NCBI RefSeq assembly: GCF_000615805.1
Contig: NZ_BAMJ01000002.1
Location: 1 to 64,000 of the forward strand
Direction of reading: 5' to 3'
Source: Latilactobacillus fuchuensis DSM 14340 = JCM 11249
GTDB taxonomy: Bacteria; Bacillota; Bacilli; Lactobacillales; Lactobacillaceae
DNA length: 64,000 bases
Part shown: positions 1 through 7,957 of the stretch, one piece after another
How the letters are laid out: every line of letters begins with the position of its first letter
Position numbering within the stretch: position 1 is the stretch's first letter
Translations under genes and position numbers: made by a program
Notes under the pieces: model-generated
Databases searched by the model: none
What the model saw: only the letters and a program-made list of their open reading frames with translations
Told to the model about the DNA's origin: nothing

Positions 1-1
1 G

Positions 2-112
2 AATAATCCGCCAAAACGGGTTGTTCCTGTTTTATTTTGTGAAAAAAAGTTTAAAAACGGGCATTTTTTAGAGGCACAGCATTTAGGATTAGAATGCAAT
101 ATGGTAAACTAA
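2..112 (+). CDS. C-terminal end of an upstream gene (partial)
   Basis: An open frame runs in from the left edge and stops with TAA 61 bases before murC, giving a 36-residue tail (begins NNPPKRVVPVLF, ends LECNMVN). Too little is present to name it. In Bacillus the gene before murC encodes an FtsK/SpoIIIE-type DNA translocase (SftA), and the PPKRV stretch could be its end, but that is a guess from gene order. The frame could also be chance. Confidence 0.4.
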   Translation, partial: NNPPKRVVPVLFCEKKFKNGHFLEAQHLGLECNMVN

Positions 113-173
113 AAGGGATTACTTTTTAACACACAATGACAATTGATTTTCTGAAAAGAGGATATTTAAAAAG

Positions 174-1508
174 ATGATAACAAAAGACACAGTTTACCAT
201 TTTGTTGGGATTAAAGGCTCAGGAATGAGCGCATTAGCATTAGTATTGAACGATTTAGGTTATAAAGTTCAAGGTTCAGATATCGATCAATATACATTCA
301 CACAACGTGAACTTGAAAAAGCAAACCTTAAAATTTTGCCATTTTCCGCCGATAATTTACATGATGGGTTAACCGTCATTGCCGGCAATGCGTTCCAAGA
401 CGACCAAATTGAAATTAAAACCGCCCTTGAAATGGGCTTACCAGTGGTTCGCTATCACCAATTCTTAGGCGAATTATTAAAAGGTTATACGAGTATCGGG
501 GTGGCCGGTGCGCATGGTAAGACAAGTACCAGTGGTTTATTAGCACATGTTTTAAGTGGCGTGGCCCAAACCAGTTATTTAGTGGGTGATGGTACGGGGA
601 AAGGGATTAAGGATGCTAAATTCTTTGCCTTTGAAGCCGATGAATATCGTCGTCATTTCTTGGCGTATTCACCTGATTATTTAATTATGACTAACATTGA
701 TTTTGATCATCCCGATTACTATACCGGTATCGATGACGTTTTTGATGCGTTCCAATCTGAAGCCTATAAGGTTCAAAAAGGCATCTTCGCTTGGGGTGAT
801 GATCCAGAATTACGCAAATTGAAAGCGAACGTTCCCATTTATTATTACGGCACAAAAGAAACCGATGATTTCCAAGCCCGTCATATTCAACGGACCGTTG
901 AAGGGTCTGAATTTGATGCCTACTATCACGATGAAAGTATCGGCCATTATCACGTGCCACTCTATGGTGAACACAATGTATTGAACAGTTTGGCCGTCGT
1001 TGCGGTTAGTCACCTTGAAAAGATTGACGCTACAGAAGTTGCACGTGAATTAGCCGATTTTAAAGGCGTGAAACGCCGCTTTACTGAAAAGAAAGTAGCG
1101 GATGTGACGATTATTGATGATTATGCGCATCATCCATCAGAAATCAAAGCCACACTAGATGCTGCTCGTCAAAAATATCCTAACAAACAAATCATTGCGG
1201 TTTTCCAACCCCATACGTTTACGCGGACGATTGCCCTAATGGACGATTTTGCAGCTAGTTTAAACTTAGCTGACGAAGTTTTCTTAACGGATATTTTTGG
1301 TTCAGTTCGTGAAAAAGTCGGGAAAGTTTCGAGTGCTGATTTAGGCGCTAAAATCACCAAGGGTGGTCGCGTCTTGAAAGTCGATAATATGTCACCCTTA
1401 TTGGATTTTGACCAACCGGTTGTTGTGTTTATGGGTGCTGGTGATGTTCAAAAGTATGAATATGCTTATGAAGAACTTTTGAGCAATTTAAGTCCAAAAG
1501 ATAATTAA
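174..1508 (+). CDS. murC: UDP-N-acetylmuramate--L-alanine ligase MurC
   Basis: Cytoplasmic ligase that adds L-alanine to UDP-N-acetylmuramic acid using ATP, the first amino-acid step of peptidoglycan precursor synthesis. The 444 residues fit MurC. The N-terminal UDP-binding loop [11 protein letters not shown] lies near residue 12. The ATP-binding P-loop [10 protein letters not shown] is at about 112. The Mur central-domain acidic segment EADEYRR follows, with the [11 protein letters not shown] stretch after it. The C-terminal domain carries [10 protein letters not shown] and HTFTRT, both typical of MurC. The ATG follows an AAAGAGG ribosome site with slightly long spacing. It appears to stand alone, with a promoter-like sequence starting the next gene. 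Confidence 0.96.
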   Translation: MITKDTVYHFVGIKGSGMSALALVLNDLGYKVQGSDIDQYTFTQRELEKANLKILPFSADNLHDGLTVIAGNAFQDDQIEIKTALEMGLPVVRYHQFLGELLKGYTSIGVAGAHGKTSTSGLLAHVLSGVAQTSYLVGDGTGKGIKDAKFFAFEADEYRRHFLAYSPDYLIMTNIDFDHPDYYTGIDDVFDAFQSEAYKVQKGIFAWGDDPELRKLKANVPIYYYGTKETDDFQARHIQRTVEGSEFDAYYHDESIGHYHVPLYGEHNVLNSLAVVAVSHLEKIDATEVARELADFKGVKRRFTEKKVADVTIIDDYAHHPSEIKATLDAARQKYPNKQIIAVFQPHTFTRTIALMDDFAASLNLADEVFLTDIFGSVREKVGKVSSADLGAKITKGGRVLKVDNMSPLLDFDQPVVVFMGAGDVQKYEYAYEELLSNLSPKDN

Positions 1509-1524
1509 TTTTTAGGCATTTTGG

Positions 1525-1552
1525 TTGTCTTTTTCAGTCTATTTGTTACAAT
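1525..1552 (+). promoter_or_regulatory. Candidate promoter for the BI-1 family gene
   Basis: TTGTCT (1525-1530) and TACAAT (1547-1552) are separated by 16 bases, about 50 bases upstream of the start codon. A short inverted repeat CGAG/CTCG follows in the leader. Confidence 0.45.
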
Positions 1553-1605
1553 ATTGCTAATCGAGGGATTGCAACTCGTTAGAAATATTTAAGAGGTGAC
1601 TATTG

Positions 1606-2297
1606 ATGGAAAGACGAATGGTAAATGTCGATAGCGAAGCTAAATTTTTTAGCCGCGTTTATGGCTTGATGGCAGCCGGTGTCGGAATTTCGGCACTCGT
1701 TGCGGTATTACTTGTCACAGTTTTTAAGAATCAAACAGCGGCCGTTTTATACGGCGGTAGTTCATGGCTCGTTTGGGGGTTGATGATTGTTGAAATGTTG
1801 TTGGTCGTTCAGATCAGTCGGCGTTCAACTAAGAATCCAACCGCATCGTTGTTCATGTTTATCGCGTACGCCGCGTTAAACGGGTTAACGTTCACGGCTA
1901 TTTTATTGGCTTACAATATTGGGAGTATTGCTTCAGCATTCATTTCCAGTGCGTTAGTCTTTATCGCCATGTCGGTTTATGGCCGCATGACTAAGAATAA
2001 CCTGAGTGGTTTTGGTAAGTATGCGATGATGGGCTTAATTGGCGTGATTATTGTCAGCTTAGTTAATTTCTTCATGGCATCGGCCGCCGTCAGCTATTTC
2101 TTATCTTACGCAATGTTGATTATCTTTATCATTTTAACAGCGTGGGATAATCAGAAGTTAGGCTGATGTATCGCCAATACGGTGCGACTGGGGAAGTCTC
2201 AATCTCTGGGTTAGCTGTCATGGGTGCATTAACGTTATACCTTGATTTCGTCAACTTATTCATCACGATGCTCCAGATCTTTGGTAATCGGGATTAA
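1606..2297 (+). CDS. Bax inhibitor-1 family membrane protein (frameshifted as sequenced)
   Basis: Multi-pass membrane protein of the BI-1/YetJ family, whose best studied bacterial member is a pH-sensitive calcium leak channel. Six or seven hydrophobic segments are visible, with the family-typical AWDNQKL near the C-terminus. The frame hits TGA right after that motif at 2164. The missing last segment (MYRQYGATGEVSISG through LQIFGNRD) continues in another frame to TAA at 2297. Adding one G in the GG at 2161-2162 joins them into a 230-residue protein of normal length. The start is ATG 1606 after AAGAGGTG, not the TTG just before. A sequencing deletion is more likely than real truncation. Confidence 0.85.
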
Positions 2298-2310
2298 TCA
2301 GTCAAAAATG

Positions 2311-2347
2311 CAACACGTTTAACCAAGTCGGTTGAGCGTGTTTTTTT
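2311..2347 (+). terminator. Rho-independent terminator after the BI-1 gene
   Basis: The imperfect stem AACACG..AACC / GGTT..CGTGTT is followed by seven T residues. Confidence 0.75.
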
Positions 2348-2364
2348 GTGGATTAATATAGCAC

Positions 2365-2397
2365 TTGACATAATACTATGTATAATATAGTATTATG
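2365..2397 (+). promoter_or_regulatory. Promoter overlapped by a 29-bp dyad, probable PadR operator
   Basis: The -35 TTGACA (2365-2370) is followed at 17 bases by TAGTAT (2388-2393). A perfect dyad covers 2369-2397: arms of 11 bases (CATAATACTAT and ATAGTATTATG) around the 7-base centre GTATAAT. PadR-family dimers bind such dyads and commonly repress their own operon, so autorepression is inferred. Confidence 0.65.
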
Positions 2398-2415
2398 CTT
2401 TGAAAGGGTGATGGC

Positions 2416-2724
2416 ATGAATGCACAATTGAAAAAAGGGTTGTTAGAATTTTGTGTTCTCGCAACACTACGCACCGAAGATTCCTATGGCTATCAAATTA
2501 TTAAAGACACATCGAATGTGATTGGAATTTCAGATTCAACGTTATATCCGATTTTAAAACGACTCGAAAAACAGCAACAAATCGAAAGTTACAGTGTTGA
2601 ACATAACGGTCGGTTACGGAAATATTTCCATTTAACGCCGGTTGGCCAAGAAGCAATTGCCCAATTTTTAGCAGAATGGCCAGAAGTCATGCAAGTTTAT
2701 GATTATATCAAAGGAGTGATTTGA
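2416..2724 (+). CDS. PadR family transcriptional regulator
   Basis: Small winged-helix repressor of 102 residues, the usual size of PadR subfamily 2. The N-terminal KKGLLEFCVLATL, the YGYQIIKD element, the recognition-helix region SDSTLYPILKRLEKQ (about 35-50) and the wing NGRLRKYFHLTPVGQ are all typical. It is the first gene of a three-gene unit with the HAAS-domain protein and a 52-residue membrane peptide, a common PadR arrangement. A palindrome overlapping its promoter suggests self-regulation. The ligand or stress sensed is unknown. Confidence 0.9.
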   Translation: MNAQLKKGLLEFCVLATLRTEDSYGYQIIKDTSNVIGISDSTLYPILKRLEKQQQIESYSVEHNGRLRKYFHLTPVGQEAIAQFLAEWPEVMQVYDYIKGVI

Positions 2725-3317
2725 TGAATAAAATCCAGTTTATAAAAGCGTTAGCGACAGAATTAGCGCAAGCGCAAGTCAGAGATACCGCCAACACCTT
2801 AGATTACTATGAAGAATTAATTGATGATCGCTTAGAAGATGGCGAATCAGAATTGACGATTATTGCGAGTTTAGAATCACCACGCCAGATTGCGGCCCGG
2901 TTGAGCGATGAACGGCCAATCATTCGGCAACGCAAAACGGCCCCAATGACGTTAGCCCTAATCATCATGGTAGTCGTTCTTGGATCACCACTCTGGGGCA
3001 GTTTACTATTGACGGCCATTCTTCTAATCGCTGTCGGTTATTTCTTAATCTGGTTAGTACCAGCGTTAGCCGCGATTTTTGCGATTAGTGGCATTGTTGG
3101 TGGTGGGGTTAGCTTCTTTTTAGCTATTATCGCGGGGGTCCGCCAAGGCTGGTTGATTGGATCGATGCAATTTGGGTTGAGCATTGCAATGCTTGGTGTG
3201 GGGTTATTGTGTGCTGGACTAGCTTGGTATTCTGGCTGTTATTTAGTGAAATGGTCAGTCAGTTTAACGCGCTGGTTATTGTCAAAATTTAAAGCACGTG
3301 ACAAGGAGGTCGCATAG
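2724..3317 (+). CDS. HAAS domain (DUF1700) membrane protein
   Basis: 197-residue protein with an N-terminal HAAS/DUF1700 domain. The NTLDYYEELIDDRLEDGESE stretch near residues 24-43 is the typical YYEE..DR..DGESE pattern. Three to four hydrophobic helices follow from about residue 75 to 180. HAAS proteins accompany PadR regulators and are thought to be membrane partners in envelope stress responses, but their biochemistry is not established. The ATG at 2724 overlaps the padR stop by one base (TGATG) after AAAGGAG, so the two are translationally coupled. The preceding in-frame TTG is unlikely to be the start. Confidence 0.85.
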   Translation: MNKIQFIKALATELAQAQVRDTANTLDYYEELIDDRLEDGESELTIIASLESPRQIAARLSDERPIIRQRKTAPMTLALIIMVVVLGSPLWGSLLLTAILLIAVGYFLIWLVPALAAIFAISGIVGGGVSFFLAIIAGVRQGWLIGSMQFGLSIAMLGVGLLCAGLAWYSGCYLVKWSVSLTRWLLSKFKARDKEVA

Positions 3318-3476
3318 ATGTTAGTGTCATTAAAAGAGAATTGGTTAAAAGTGAGTTTGATTCTAATTGTGCTAGGCCTCGTCATCATGGTGGCTAGCTA
3401 TTGGGCTAGCGGTGATAATACGCAATTGTTTGAATATCATGGTGTCCATGACTGGTTCCGGACTTTTTATTTATAA
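3318..3476 (+). CDS. Small single-pass membrane protein, 52 residues
   Basis: The ORF opens with ATG 3318 after a strong AAGGAGG site, one base after the stop of the HAAS gene. It encodes a short charged head (MLVSLKENWLK), one hydrophobic helix (about residues 11-28) and a polar tail ending HDWFRTFYL. PadR-HAAS operons often carry a third gene for a DUF4097 adhesin-like protein, whose N-terminus is also a helix. This could be a shortened relative or an independent peptide. Function unknown. Confidence 0.65.
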   Translation: MLVSLKENWLKVSLILIVLGLVIMVASYWASGDNTQLFEYHGVHDWFRTFYL

Positions 3477-3501
3477 GAAGGCCATTAAATAAGACAATCA
3501 A

Positions 3502-3548
3502 AAAGTCGGATTGTTATCCTGAGTTAAGGATAATGCTCCGACTTTTTT
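3502..3548. terminator. Bidirectional terminator between the PadR unit and the thioesterase gene
   Basis: The stem AAGTCGGA..TTATCCT / AGGATAA..TCCGACTT has T-runs on both sides and sits between convergent genes. The inner TTATCC/AGGATAA part recurs in the terminators near 13690, 26820 and 50250. Confidence 0.85.
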
Positions 3549-3553
3549 AATGG

Positions 3554-4062
3554 TTAAAATTGATGATCCCAAGGATATTCAAGGTTGATTTGCGCGTTGA
3601 ACTCTTTTTGGGTTTGGAAGGTCGCCAAGCGGTTCGCTTTACGTTGCGCGTAGCTTGGCAGATGAATTTTTCTTCAGCTGTGAGGGGCTCAATTGAAGGC
3701 AACACGACGTTTTTATCAATCGTGACGAAGGTTAAAAACGCGGTCAATCCTAAGAAACGTTCACCCGTCTTGAGGTGTTCACCGATAATTTTGGTGAAAA
3801 TTTCGACTGACCGGTGCCCCGCGCCAGAAACGTAACTTTCGATACACAGTGAGTCTTGCATCTTGAAAGGGGCGATGAAATTGAGTTGATCGATACTGGC
3901 AGTCACGGTTTCAACGCGGGCTAACCGGCTAGCGGAAATCGAAGCTGAACCATCTAATAATTCGAGTAAACGACCACCATAAACGGTTTCGTGTTCATTT
4001 AAATCGTTGACGAACACGCGATGGTTGCTGATGGATAAGGTTTGACGACAGGTAACGGACAT
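3554..4062 (-). CDS. Acyl-CoA thioesterase, hotdog fold (frameshifted as sequenced)
   Basis: Cytoplasmic hotdog-fold acyl-CoA thioesterase of the YkhA/BACH type. HETVYGGRLLELLDGSASI near residues 24-42 carries the conserved E..T.YGG..L...D core, and DQLNFIAPFKMQD and ETVTASID also fit. The normal frame breaks after EKFICQA near 3651, where one T (coding strand) appears to be missing. Restoring it gives YAQRKANRLATFQ...PWDHQF and a stop at 3554, for 169 residues. The uninterrupted frame instead yields an implausible basic tail. The ATG at 4062 follows AAAAGGAG. It sits upstream of, and faces away from, pepX. Confidence 0.82.
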
Positions 4063-4089
4063 AACAATAAAACTCCTTTTGAATTCAGA

Positions 4090-6504
4090 TTAATTGAGGT
4101 TGGGAATCGTTAACCGACTAGCGCTTAAATCGATTCGGTATTGTGTGGCTTGTTCTTCGCGTAAAGTCATCCCCATATCAGTGGCGTACACGACTAATCC
4201 GAGTTGGTGACCCGGTAGTAAATGATAATGGGTGGGTTGTAAATCAAGTGTGATTGGATAGAATTCACCGGGTGTGACCGTTTCAGTTTGATAACTGTTT
4301 TGACGATTTTGCAAATTGATGTGGCCCTTGGTGATCACTTGATAATCGCTTAAAGCACCGAGCTTAAATTCTTTTAAATCATCGAATTGCCAGCGATAGC
4401 CTAATTGTTGGCCCTGAGCGCTTATGACAGTTGGTTGAGGATTTAGACGACTAAAGACCCCTAAATCGACTAACATGACGCTCAGCAGGCCGTGATTGGC
4501 GTTAACGGCGACTTTAGTATTGAATTGAACACGGCCATCCAAACGGTAGGCCTGTGTCAATGCGGGTGATTGCAATAATAAACGATTATTGGCAAAGGCT
4601 GATTGGGGTTGCAAGAGTTGGTCTTGCCAAGCATGTTCACTGAGATGACTGGTCTTGAAAGTGGCTACGCCGTCATCGATAAAGGTTGCAACGGGGGCTT
4701 TAGCCGGTTGGGTCAGACTTAGCGTTTCGGGACTGTTTAAATAATAAGTGGTTTGCGAATTATCAGGATTGAGCCAATCTTCTTGGGTTTGCCAAGTGCT
4801 TTCTTGCGCGTTGTCTTGAATGACGACGTTCGGTAAAATGGCGGCCGCTTGATTGTCGACGTCCAATAGATGGTTGGTTAACCAGAGGTTCATCATATCG
4901 GTGAAATCAATCGATTGGATATTGTTCATGTAGACGTGGGGTCCTTGGTGTAAAAAGACTTTCTTTTCAACGGGTCGGGTGCGCAAAGCATCCCACAAAG
5001 CGCCCGCATTTTGGGGTTTAACGTTCCAATCGTTTAAACCGTGGACAATGACGACATCACAAGTCACGTTTTCGATGTTGTCGCGATAGTTTCGTTCAGC
5101 CCAAAAGGCGTTGTAGTTACCGGTAATCCGGTCTTGGCCAAGTTGTAAATCAGCCATCTGTTGTTGGAAAAAGGCCCCAGATTTGGCGTAATCAGCTGCA
5201 TCTTTTTGACGGGTTTGACAGAGTTTCGCTAAAACGTCAGCATCTTCACCCTGACAATCAACGGGCGCGACGACCAAGCCATTTTCACGATAATAATCGT
5301 ACCAACTCGAAATCGCTGCTTCAGAGATAATGGTCTTTAAACCCGCTACGCCAGTGGTGGCCGCGGCGGTTGCTAACGTCCCGAGGTAGGACTTACCAGT
5401 CATCGCGACGTTGTGGTTGCACCACCAAGCTTTAATTTCAATTTGGTCGGTCCGGTTGGTGAAGGCGCGCCGATTACCAGCTAACCATTCAATAATCGCC
5501 GTTGTTGATTCAGTTTCTGCTGGTGATCCACAAGTCCGGACGCCATCTGAACCACGAGTACCAATGCCACCCGCATAAATAGTTGCAAAACCGCGCGCAA
5601 GGAAGTAATCGTTGAGTGAATAAGAACTATCACTCGTTGCTGTGACCTCAGCGGTTTCGGTCTGGCCGTTAACTTGACGGGCAGCTGGGAGATCACTGCG
5701 CGTCTCTGTTGTCTTTAAAGCGGTTAAGGTTGGTTGACTAGTTTCCTTAGCGTCAATTGGCCCATCGACGTTGTGTAAATCATGATCAACATTATTGATG
5801 CCTTTGTAATAAGGACTGGCAGTATATAACGCGGGGACTTTCAAGCCGTGATTGGTTTCAACGGGTCTAAAAATGGTCGTTTCCAATAGATCGCGATGAC
5901 CATCTAAATCGGTATCAAGTGACGATTCGACATAGACGATTTCCTTAATGAAGGCTTGGGTATCAAAAACGGGTTGGGTTTTACCATTGAAAATTAAGAA
6001 ATTAGGTTGATCGGTGGCCTGCCAATCCGTGAAAAAACCGCGATTAGCGAGTTGATCAATCAATAATAAACCGGTTTGACTGCGGGTGTTTAATAACAAA
6101 TAAATGGCTTCAAGAAATTGGTCACGATTAAAAGTGGGCTGATCGATGTAAGGAATCTTGACCGAGGCCATAAAACGCCGGGGATGATTGAGCTTGAAAT
6201 CTTGCTCAACTTCAAACCCCAATAACTGGAGTGCGACGTTATAAAACGTCCGTTGATCAATAGTCGTTGTGATACTCGACAAATAAGCAGCTAAGTCGAG
6301 TTTAGCCGTGGCTTGAATCTGACCGAGGACTTCATGTTGACTGGTTTTCGAATGGGCTTCTGGGAAGAAGCGGCTAAAAATAGTGGTTGCTAATGCTGAT
6401 AGCGAATCATCGGCGAAATCAGCTGGTAAAAGCTGTATCCGCTTTAATTCCGTGATTTGTGCCGGAATCGGCATCGTGAGACGTCCAAATTGATTTAATT
6501 TCAT
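4090..6504 (-). CDS. pepX: X-prolyl dipeptidyl aminopeptidase PepX
   Basis: Cytoplasmic serine peptidase that removes N-terminal X-Pro dipeptides, important for using proline-rich peptides such as those from casein or meat protein. The 804 residues match the family. The nucleophile is in TGKSYLGTLA, the acid in HGLNDWNVKP and the histidine in HQGPHVYMN, in the expected order. The N-terminal PepX domain begins MKLNQFGRL, followed by the alpha/beta-hydrolase domain and a C-terminal jelly-roll. The start is ATG 6504. The frame stays open to 6684 only because it runs antisense through the tRNA gene, so the longer form is rejected. It could work with the Opp transporter encoded at 56.7 kb. Confidence 0.95.
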   Translation of the reverse strand: MKLNQFGRLTMPIPAQITELKRIQLLPADFADDSLSALATTIFSRFFPEAHSKTSQHEVLGQIQATAKLDLAAYLSSITTTIDQRTFYNVALQLLGFEVEQDFKLNHPRRFMASVKIPYIDQPTFNRDQFLEAIYLLLNTRSQTGLLLIDQLANRGFFTDWQATDQPNFLIFNGKTQPVFDTQAFIKEIVYVESSLDTDLDGHRDLLETTIFRPVETNHGLKVPALYTASPYYKGINNVDHDLHNVDGPIDAKETSQPTLTALKTTETRSDLPAARQVNGQTETAEVTATSDSSYSLNDYFLARGFATIYAGGIGTRGSDGVRTCGSPAETESTTAIIEWLAGNRRAFTNRTDQIEIKAWWCNHNVAMTGKSYLGTLATAAATTGVAGLKTIISEAAISSWYDYYRENGLVVAPVDCQGEDADVLAKLCQTRQKDAADYAKSGAFFQQQMADLQLGQDRITGNYNAFWAERNYRDNIENVTCDVVIVHGLNDWNVKPQNAGALWDALRTRPVEKKVFLHQGPHVYMNNIQSIDFTDMMNLWLTNHLLDVDNQAAAILPNVVIQDNAQESTWQTQEDWLNPDNSQTTYYLNSPETLSLTQPAKAPVATFIDDGVATFKTSHLSEHAWQDQLLQPQSAFANNRLLLQSPALTQAYRLDGRVQFNTKVAVNANHGLLSVMLVDLGVFSRLNPQPTVISAQGQQLGYRWQFDDLKEFKLGALSDYQVITKGHINLQNRQNSYQTETVTPGEFYPITLDLQPTHYHLLPGHQLGLVVYATDMGMTLREEQATQYRIDLSASRLTIPNLN

Positions 6505-6533
6505 CTTTTTTACCTCAATTCTACGGATTTCAA

Positions 6534-6563
6534 TTGACAGCAGTGCCTTCAATTGCTTATAAT
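6534..6563 (+). promoter_or_regulatory. Promoter for tRNA-Arg
   Basis: TTGACA (6534-6539) and TATAAT (6558-6563) are spaced by 18 bases, about 47 bases before the tRNA. The promoter diverges from pepX. Confidence 0.75.
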
Positions 6564-6609
6564 ATAGCATGTTGTGCAAGTTTCTGACAGCAATATCTAT
6601 TAAAAAAAT

Positions 6610-6683
6610 GTCGCAGTAGCTCAGCTGGATAGAGCAACGGTCTTCTAAACCGTAGGTCATGAGTTCGAATCTCATCTGCGGCA
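6610..6683 (+). tRNA. tRNA-Arg (anticodon TCT)
   Basis: A full 74-base cloverleaf is present: acceptor GTCGCAG/CTGCGGC (one G-T pair), D-arm GCTC/GAGC, anticodon stem ACGGT/ACCGT with loop CTTCTAA, and T-arm ATGAG/CTCAT with TTCGAAT. The anticodon TCT reads AGA/AGG. The 3' CCA is not encoded. A dedicated promoter and terminator flank it, so it is a single-gene transcript. Confidence 0.96.
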
Positions 6684-6691
6684 CTAATAAA

Positions 6692-6731
6692 CACCGGTAT
6701 CAAGGGATTCTTGATGCTGGTGTTTTTATTT
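6692..6731 (+). terminator. Terminator of tRNA-Arg
   Basis: The stem ACACCGGTATCAAG / CTTGATGCTGGTGT around GGATT is followed by TTTTTATTTT. Confidence 0.88.
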
Positions 6732-6803
6732 TGGTTTAATTTTTGTGAAAGGGTATTCAATTAAATAATTAATCGTTAAATTGACCATAAAGGGGAGCTG
6801 ACG

Positions 6804-6887
6804 ATGATCAGCTTGGTGTTCTGGTTGTTATCGGTGCTCGGTGAGTTATGTATTACGGTTATCAGAAGACATGCGAGTACTTGCTAA
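6804..6887 (+). CDS. Putative 27-residue hydrophobic peptide
   Basis: The ORF begins at ATG 6804 after AAGGGGAG and encodes MISLVFWLLSVLGELCITV followed by a basic tail IRRHASTC. The pattern of one membrane helix plus a short charged tail resembles type I toxin or other membrane micropeptides. An inverted repeat AGCTGA/TCAGCT (6796-6801, 6808-6813) puts the start codon in a hairpin loop, which could limit translation. A terminator overlaps the 3' end. No homologue is recognised, and translation is not shown. Confidence 0.35.
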   Translation: MISLVFWLLSVLGELCITVIRRHASTC

Positions 6888-6904
6888 AAGTGCGTGTCTT
6901 TTTT
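6866..6904 (+). terminator. Terminator overlapping the end of the 27-codon ORF
   Basis: The stem AAGACAyGC..ACTT / AAGTGCGTGTCTT with a four-base bulge is followed by T6. It supports a short transcript ending here. Confidence 0.65.
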
Positions 6905-6923
6905 ATGGTTAAGTGCAACAAAA

Positions 6924-6957
6924 TAGGCATTCGCTAATTTAACTTAGTGAATGCCTA
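6924..6957 (-). terminator. Terminator of the 48-residue minus-strand gene
   Basis: A 14-bp stem, TAGGCATTCGCTAA / TTAGTGAATGCCTA (plus-strand reading), has a T-rich ATTTTGTT on its minus-strand 3' side, downstream of the gene at 7001-7147. Confidence 0.65.
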
Positions 6958-7000
6958 CGGATACGATACTTCGCTCATAGAATATAATGCTCCTTATTCT

Positions 7001-7147
7001 TTATAGAATGGATTCAAATTTCTGTAAAGCTTCTTCAATCGTTGCGCCGGTTGCTTCTTGTCCAGCTGTTAAACCGGAAACGATAAATAAATTTTCGTTC
7101 GTATCAAGTAATACTCGGTATTGAGTACCATTATTATCAAATGTCAT
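7001..7147 (-). CDS. Small acidic protein of unknown function, 48 residues
   Basis: The reading frame on the minus strand starts at ATG 7147 after a consensus AAAGGAG seven bases upstream and stops at TAA 7001. The product begins MTFDNNGTQYRVLLDTNEN, continues LFIVSGLTAGQEATGATIEEALQ and ends KFESIL. It looks like a folded small domain with a beta hairpin and a C-terminal helix. The ATIEEALQKF ending resembles the helix of HicB-like or other small alpha/beta proteins, but no family can be claimed. The good ribosome site and own terminator support a real gene. Confidence 0.6.
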   Translation of the reverse strand: MTFDNNGTQYRVLLDTNENLFIVSGLTAGQEATGATIEEALQKFESIL

Positions 7148-7278
7148 GGTTAAATCTCCTTTCTCAAAAGTTCGGAAAGGTCCTAATCAAAATGATAGCG
7201 AAATTCCTTTAGTTAGTATAGGGTGTTGATTAGATAATGTCAACGCTTTTAGCTTAATTAATTAAGTGGGCGTATTAG

Positions 7279-7308
7279 TTGTGGTCAAACGAGGCAATTC
7301 TTTATAAT
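7279..7308 (+). promoter_or_regulatory. Promoter of the universal stress protein gene
   Basis: TATAAT (7303-7308) is preceded at 18 bases by TTGTGG (7279-7284). Transcription would begin near 7315 and leave a leader of about 75 bases. Confidence 0.55.
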
Positions 7309-7310
7309 AG

Positions 7311-7390
7311 AAGTAGGCAGTAACTAGCGGGCGTTATGTGAGTTTGTTTACTAAGCGCTTGCGTCACAATTAATGGAAGGATGATGAGTA
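7311..7390 (+). promoter_or_regulatory. Structured 5' leader of usp, possible Lacto-usp type RNA
   Basis: The leader contains TAACTAGCGGGCG, then TTATGTGA / TCACAATTAA as a possible closing stem, with GCGCTTGCG between. A conserved RNA called Lacto-usp is described upstream of usp genes in lactobacilli. Position and size fit, but I could not align it to the covariance model. Confidence 0.4.
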
Positions 7391-7828
7391 ATGACAGAAA
7401 GATACCAAAGAATTCTAGTGGGGGTCGATGGCTCCGAATTATCACAAAAGGCGTTTACTGAAGCGGTGGAAGTGGCTAAACGAAACCAAGCCGAACTATT
7501 TGTAGCCCATATTATCCCGAATAATACGTTTGTTTCACCCGATGCTAGCGTCTACGCAAAAGTCACTGCGATGGAAAAAGATCGCGTGAAAGAACAATTA
7601 GCAGCCAGTGTCCGCTATGCCCATAACCACGGGTTAGAAAATATCACGCCGATTATGACGGTGGCCTCGCCACGCAAAGAAATTGCGATTCGAATTCCGG
7701 AAGAATATGATATTGATTTGATTATGTTAGGGATCACTGGGAAGGGCGCCATTGAACGGATGTTAATGGGGTCAGTGGCGCAATACGTCAGTGTCCACGC
7801 TAAAGCCAACGTACTATTAGTTAAATAA
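7391..7828 (+). CDS. Universal stress protein, UspA family
   Basis: Single-domain cytoplasmic UspA protein of 145 residues, the normal length. It begins with the beta-strand YQRILVGVDGSELSQKAF, where the Asp binds nucleotide in this family. It ends with the ATP-binding pattern GITGKGAIERMLMGSVAQYVSVHA, close to the G-2x-G-9x-G-S/T consensus. ATP binding is therefore expected, though the physiological role is usually unclear. It is monocistronic, with its own promoter and terminator. ATG 7391 follows GGAAGGATGATGAGTA. Confidence 0.93.
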   Translation: MTERYQRILVGVDGSELSQKAFTEAVEVAKRNQAELFVAHIIPNNTFVSPDASVYAKVTAMEKDRVKEQLAASVRYAHNHGLENITPIMTVASPRKEIAIRIPEEYDIDLIMLGITGKGAIERMLMGSVAQYVSVHAKANVLLVK

Positions 7829-7835
7829 CGGTGTT

Positions 7836-7873
7836 AAAAGTTGCTAGTCATGTTGATGACCAGCAACTTTTTT
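7836..7873 (+). terminator. Terminator of usp
   Basis: The stem AAAAGTTGCTaGTCAT / GATGACcAGCAACTTTT is followed by a T-run. Confidence 0.9.
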
Positions 7874-7957
7874 GAATGGGTCTAACAATACTGTCACTTC
7901 TAATCGCTCTAACGATGTTGTACATTGAAAATAAAGTTAGATAGAGGAGAATGGCAA

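Noticed and set aside
6505-6684. 60-residue N-terminal extension of PepX and an overlapping minus-strand ORF at 6557-6760
   Set aside because: Both read antisense through the tRNA-Arg gene and its promoter; PepX has a conventional start at 6504.
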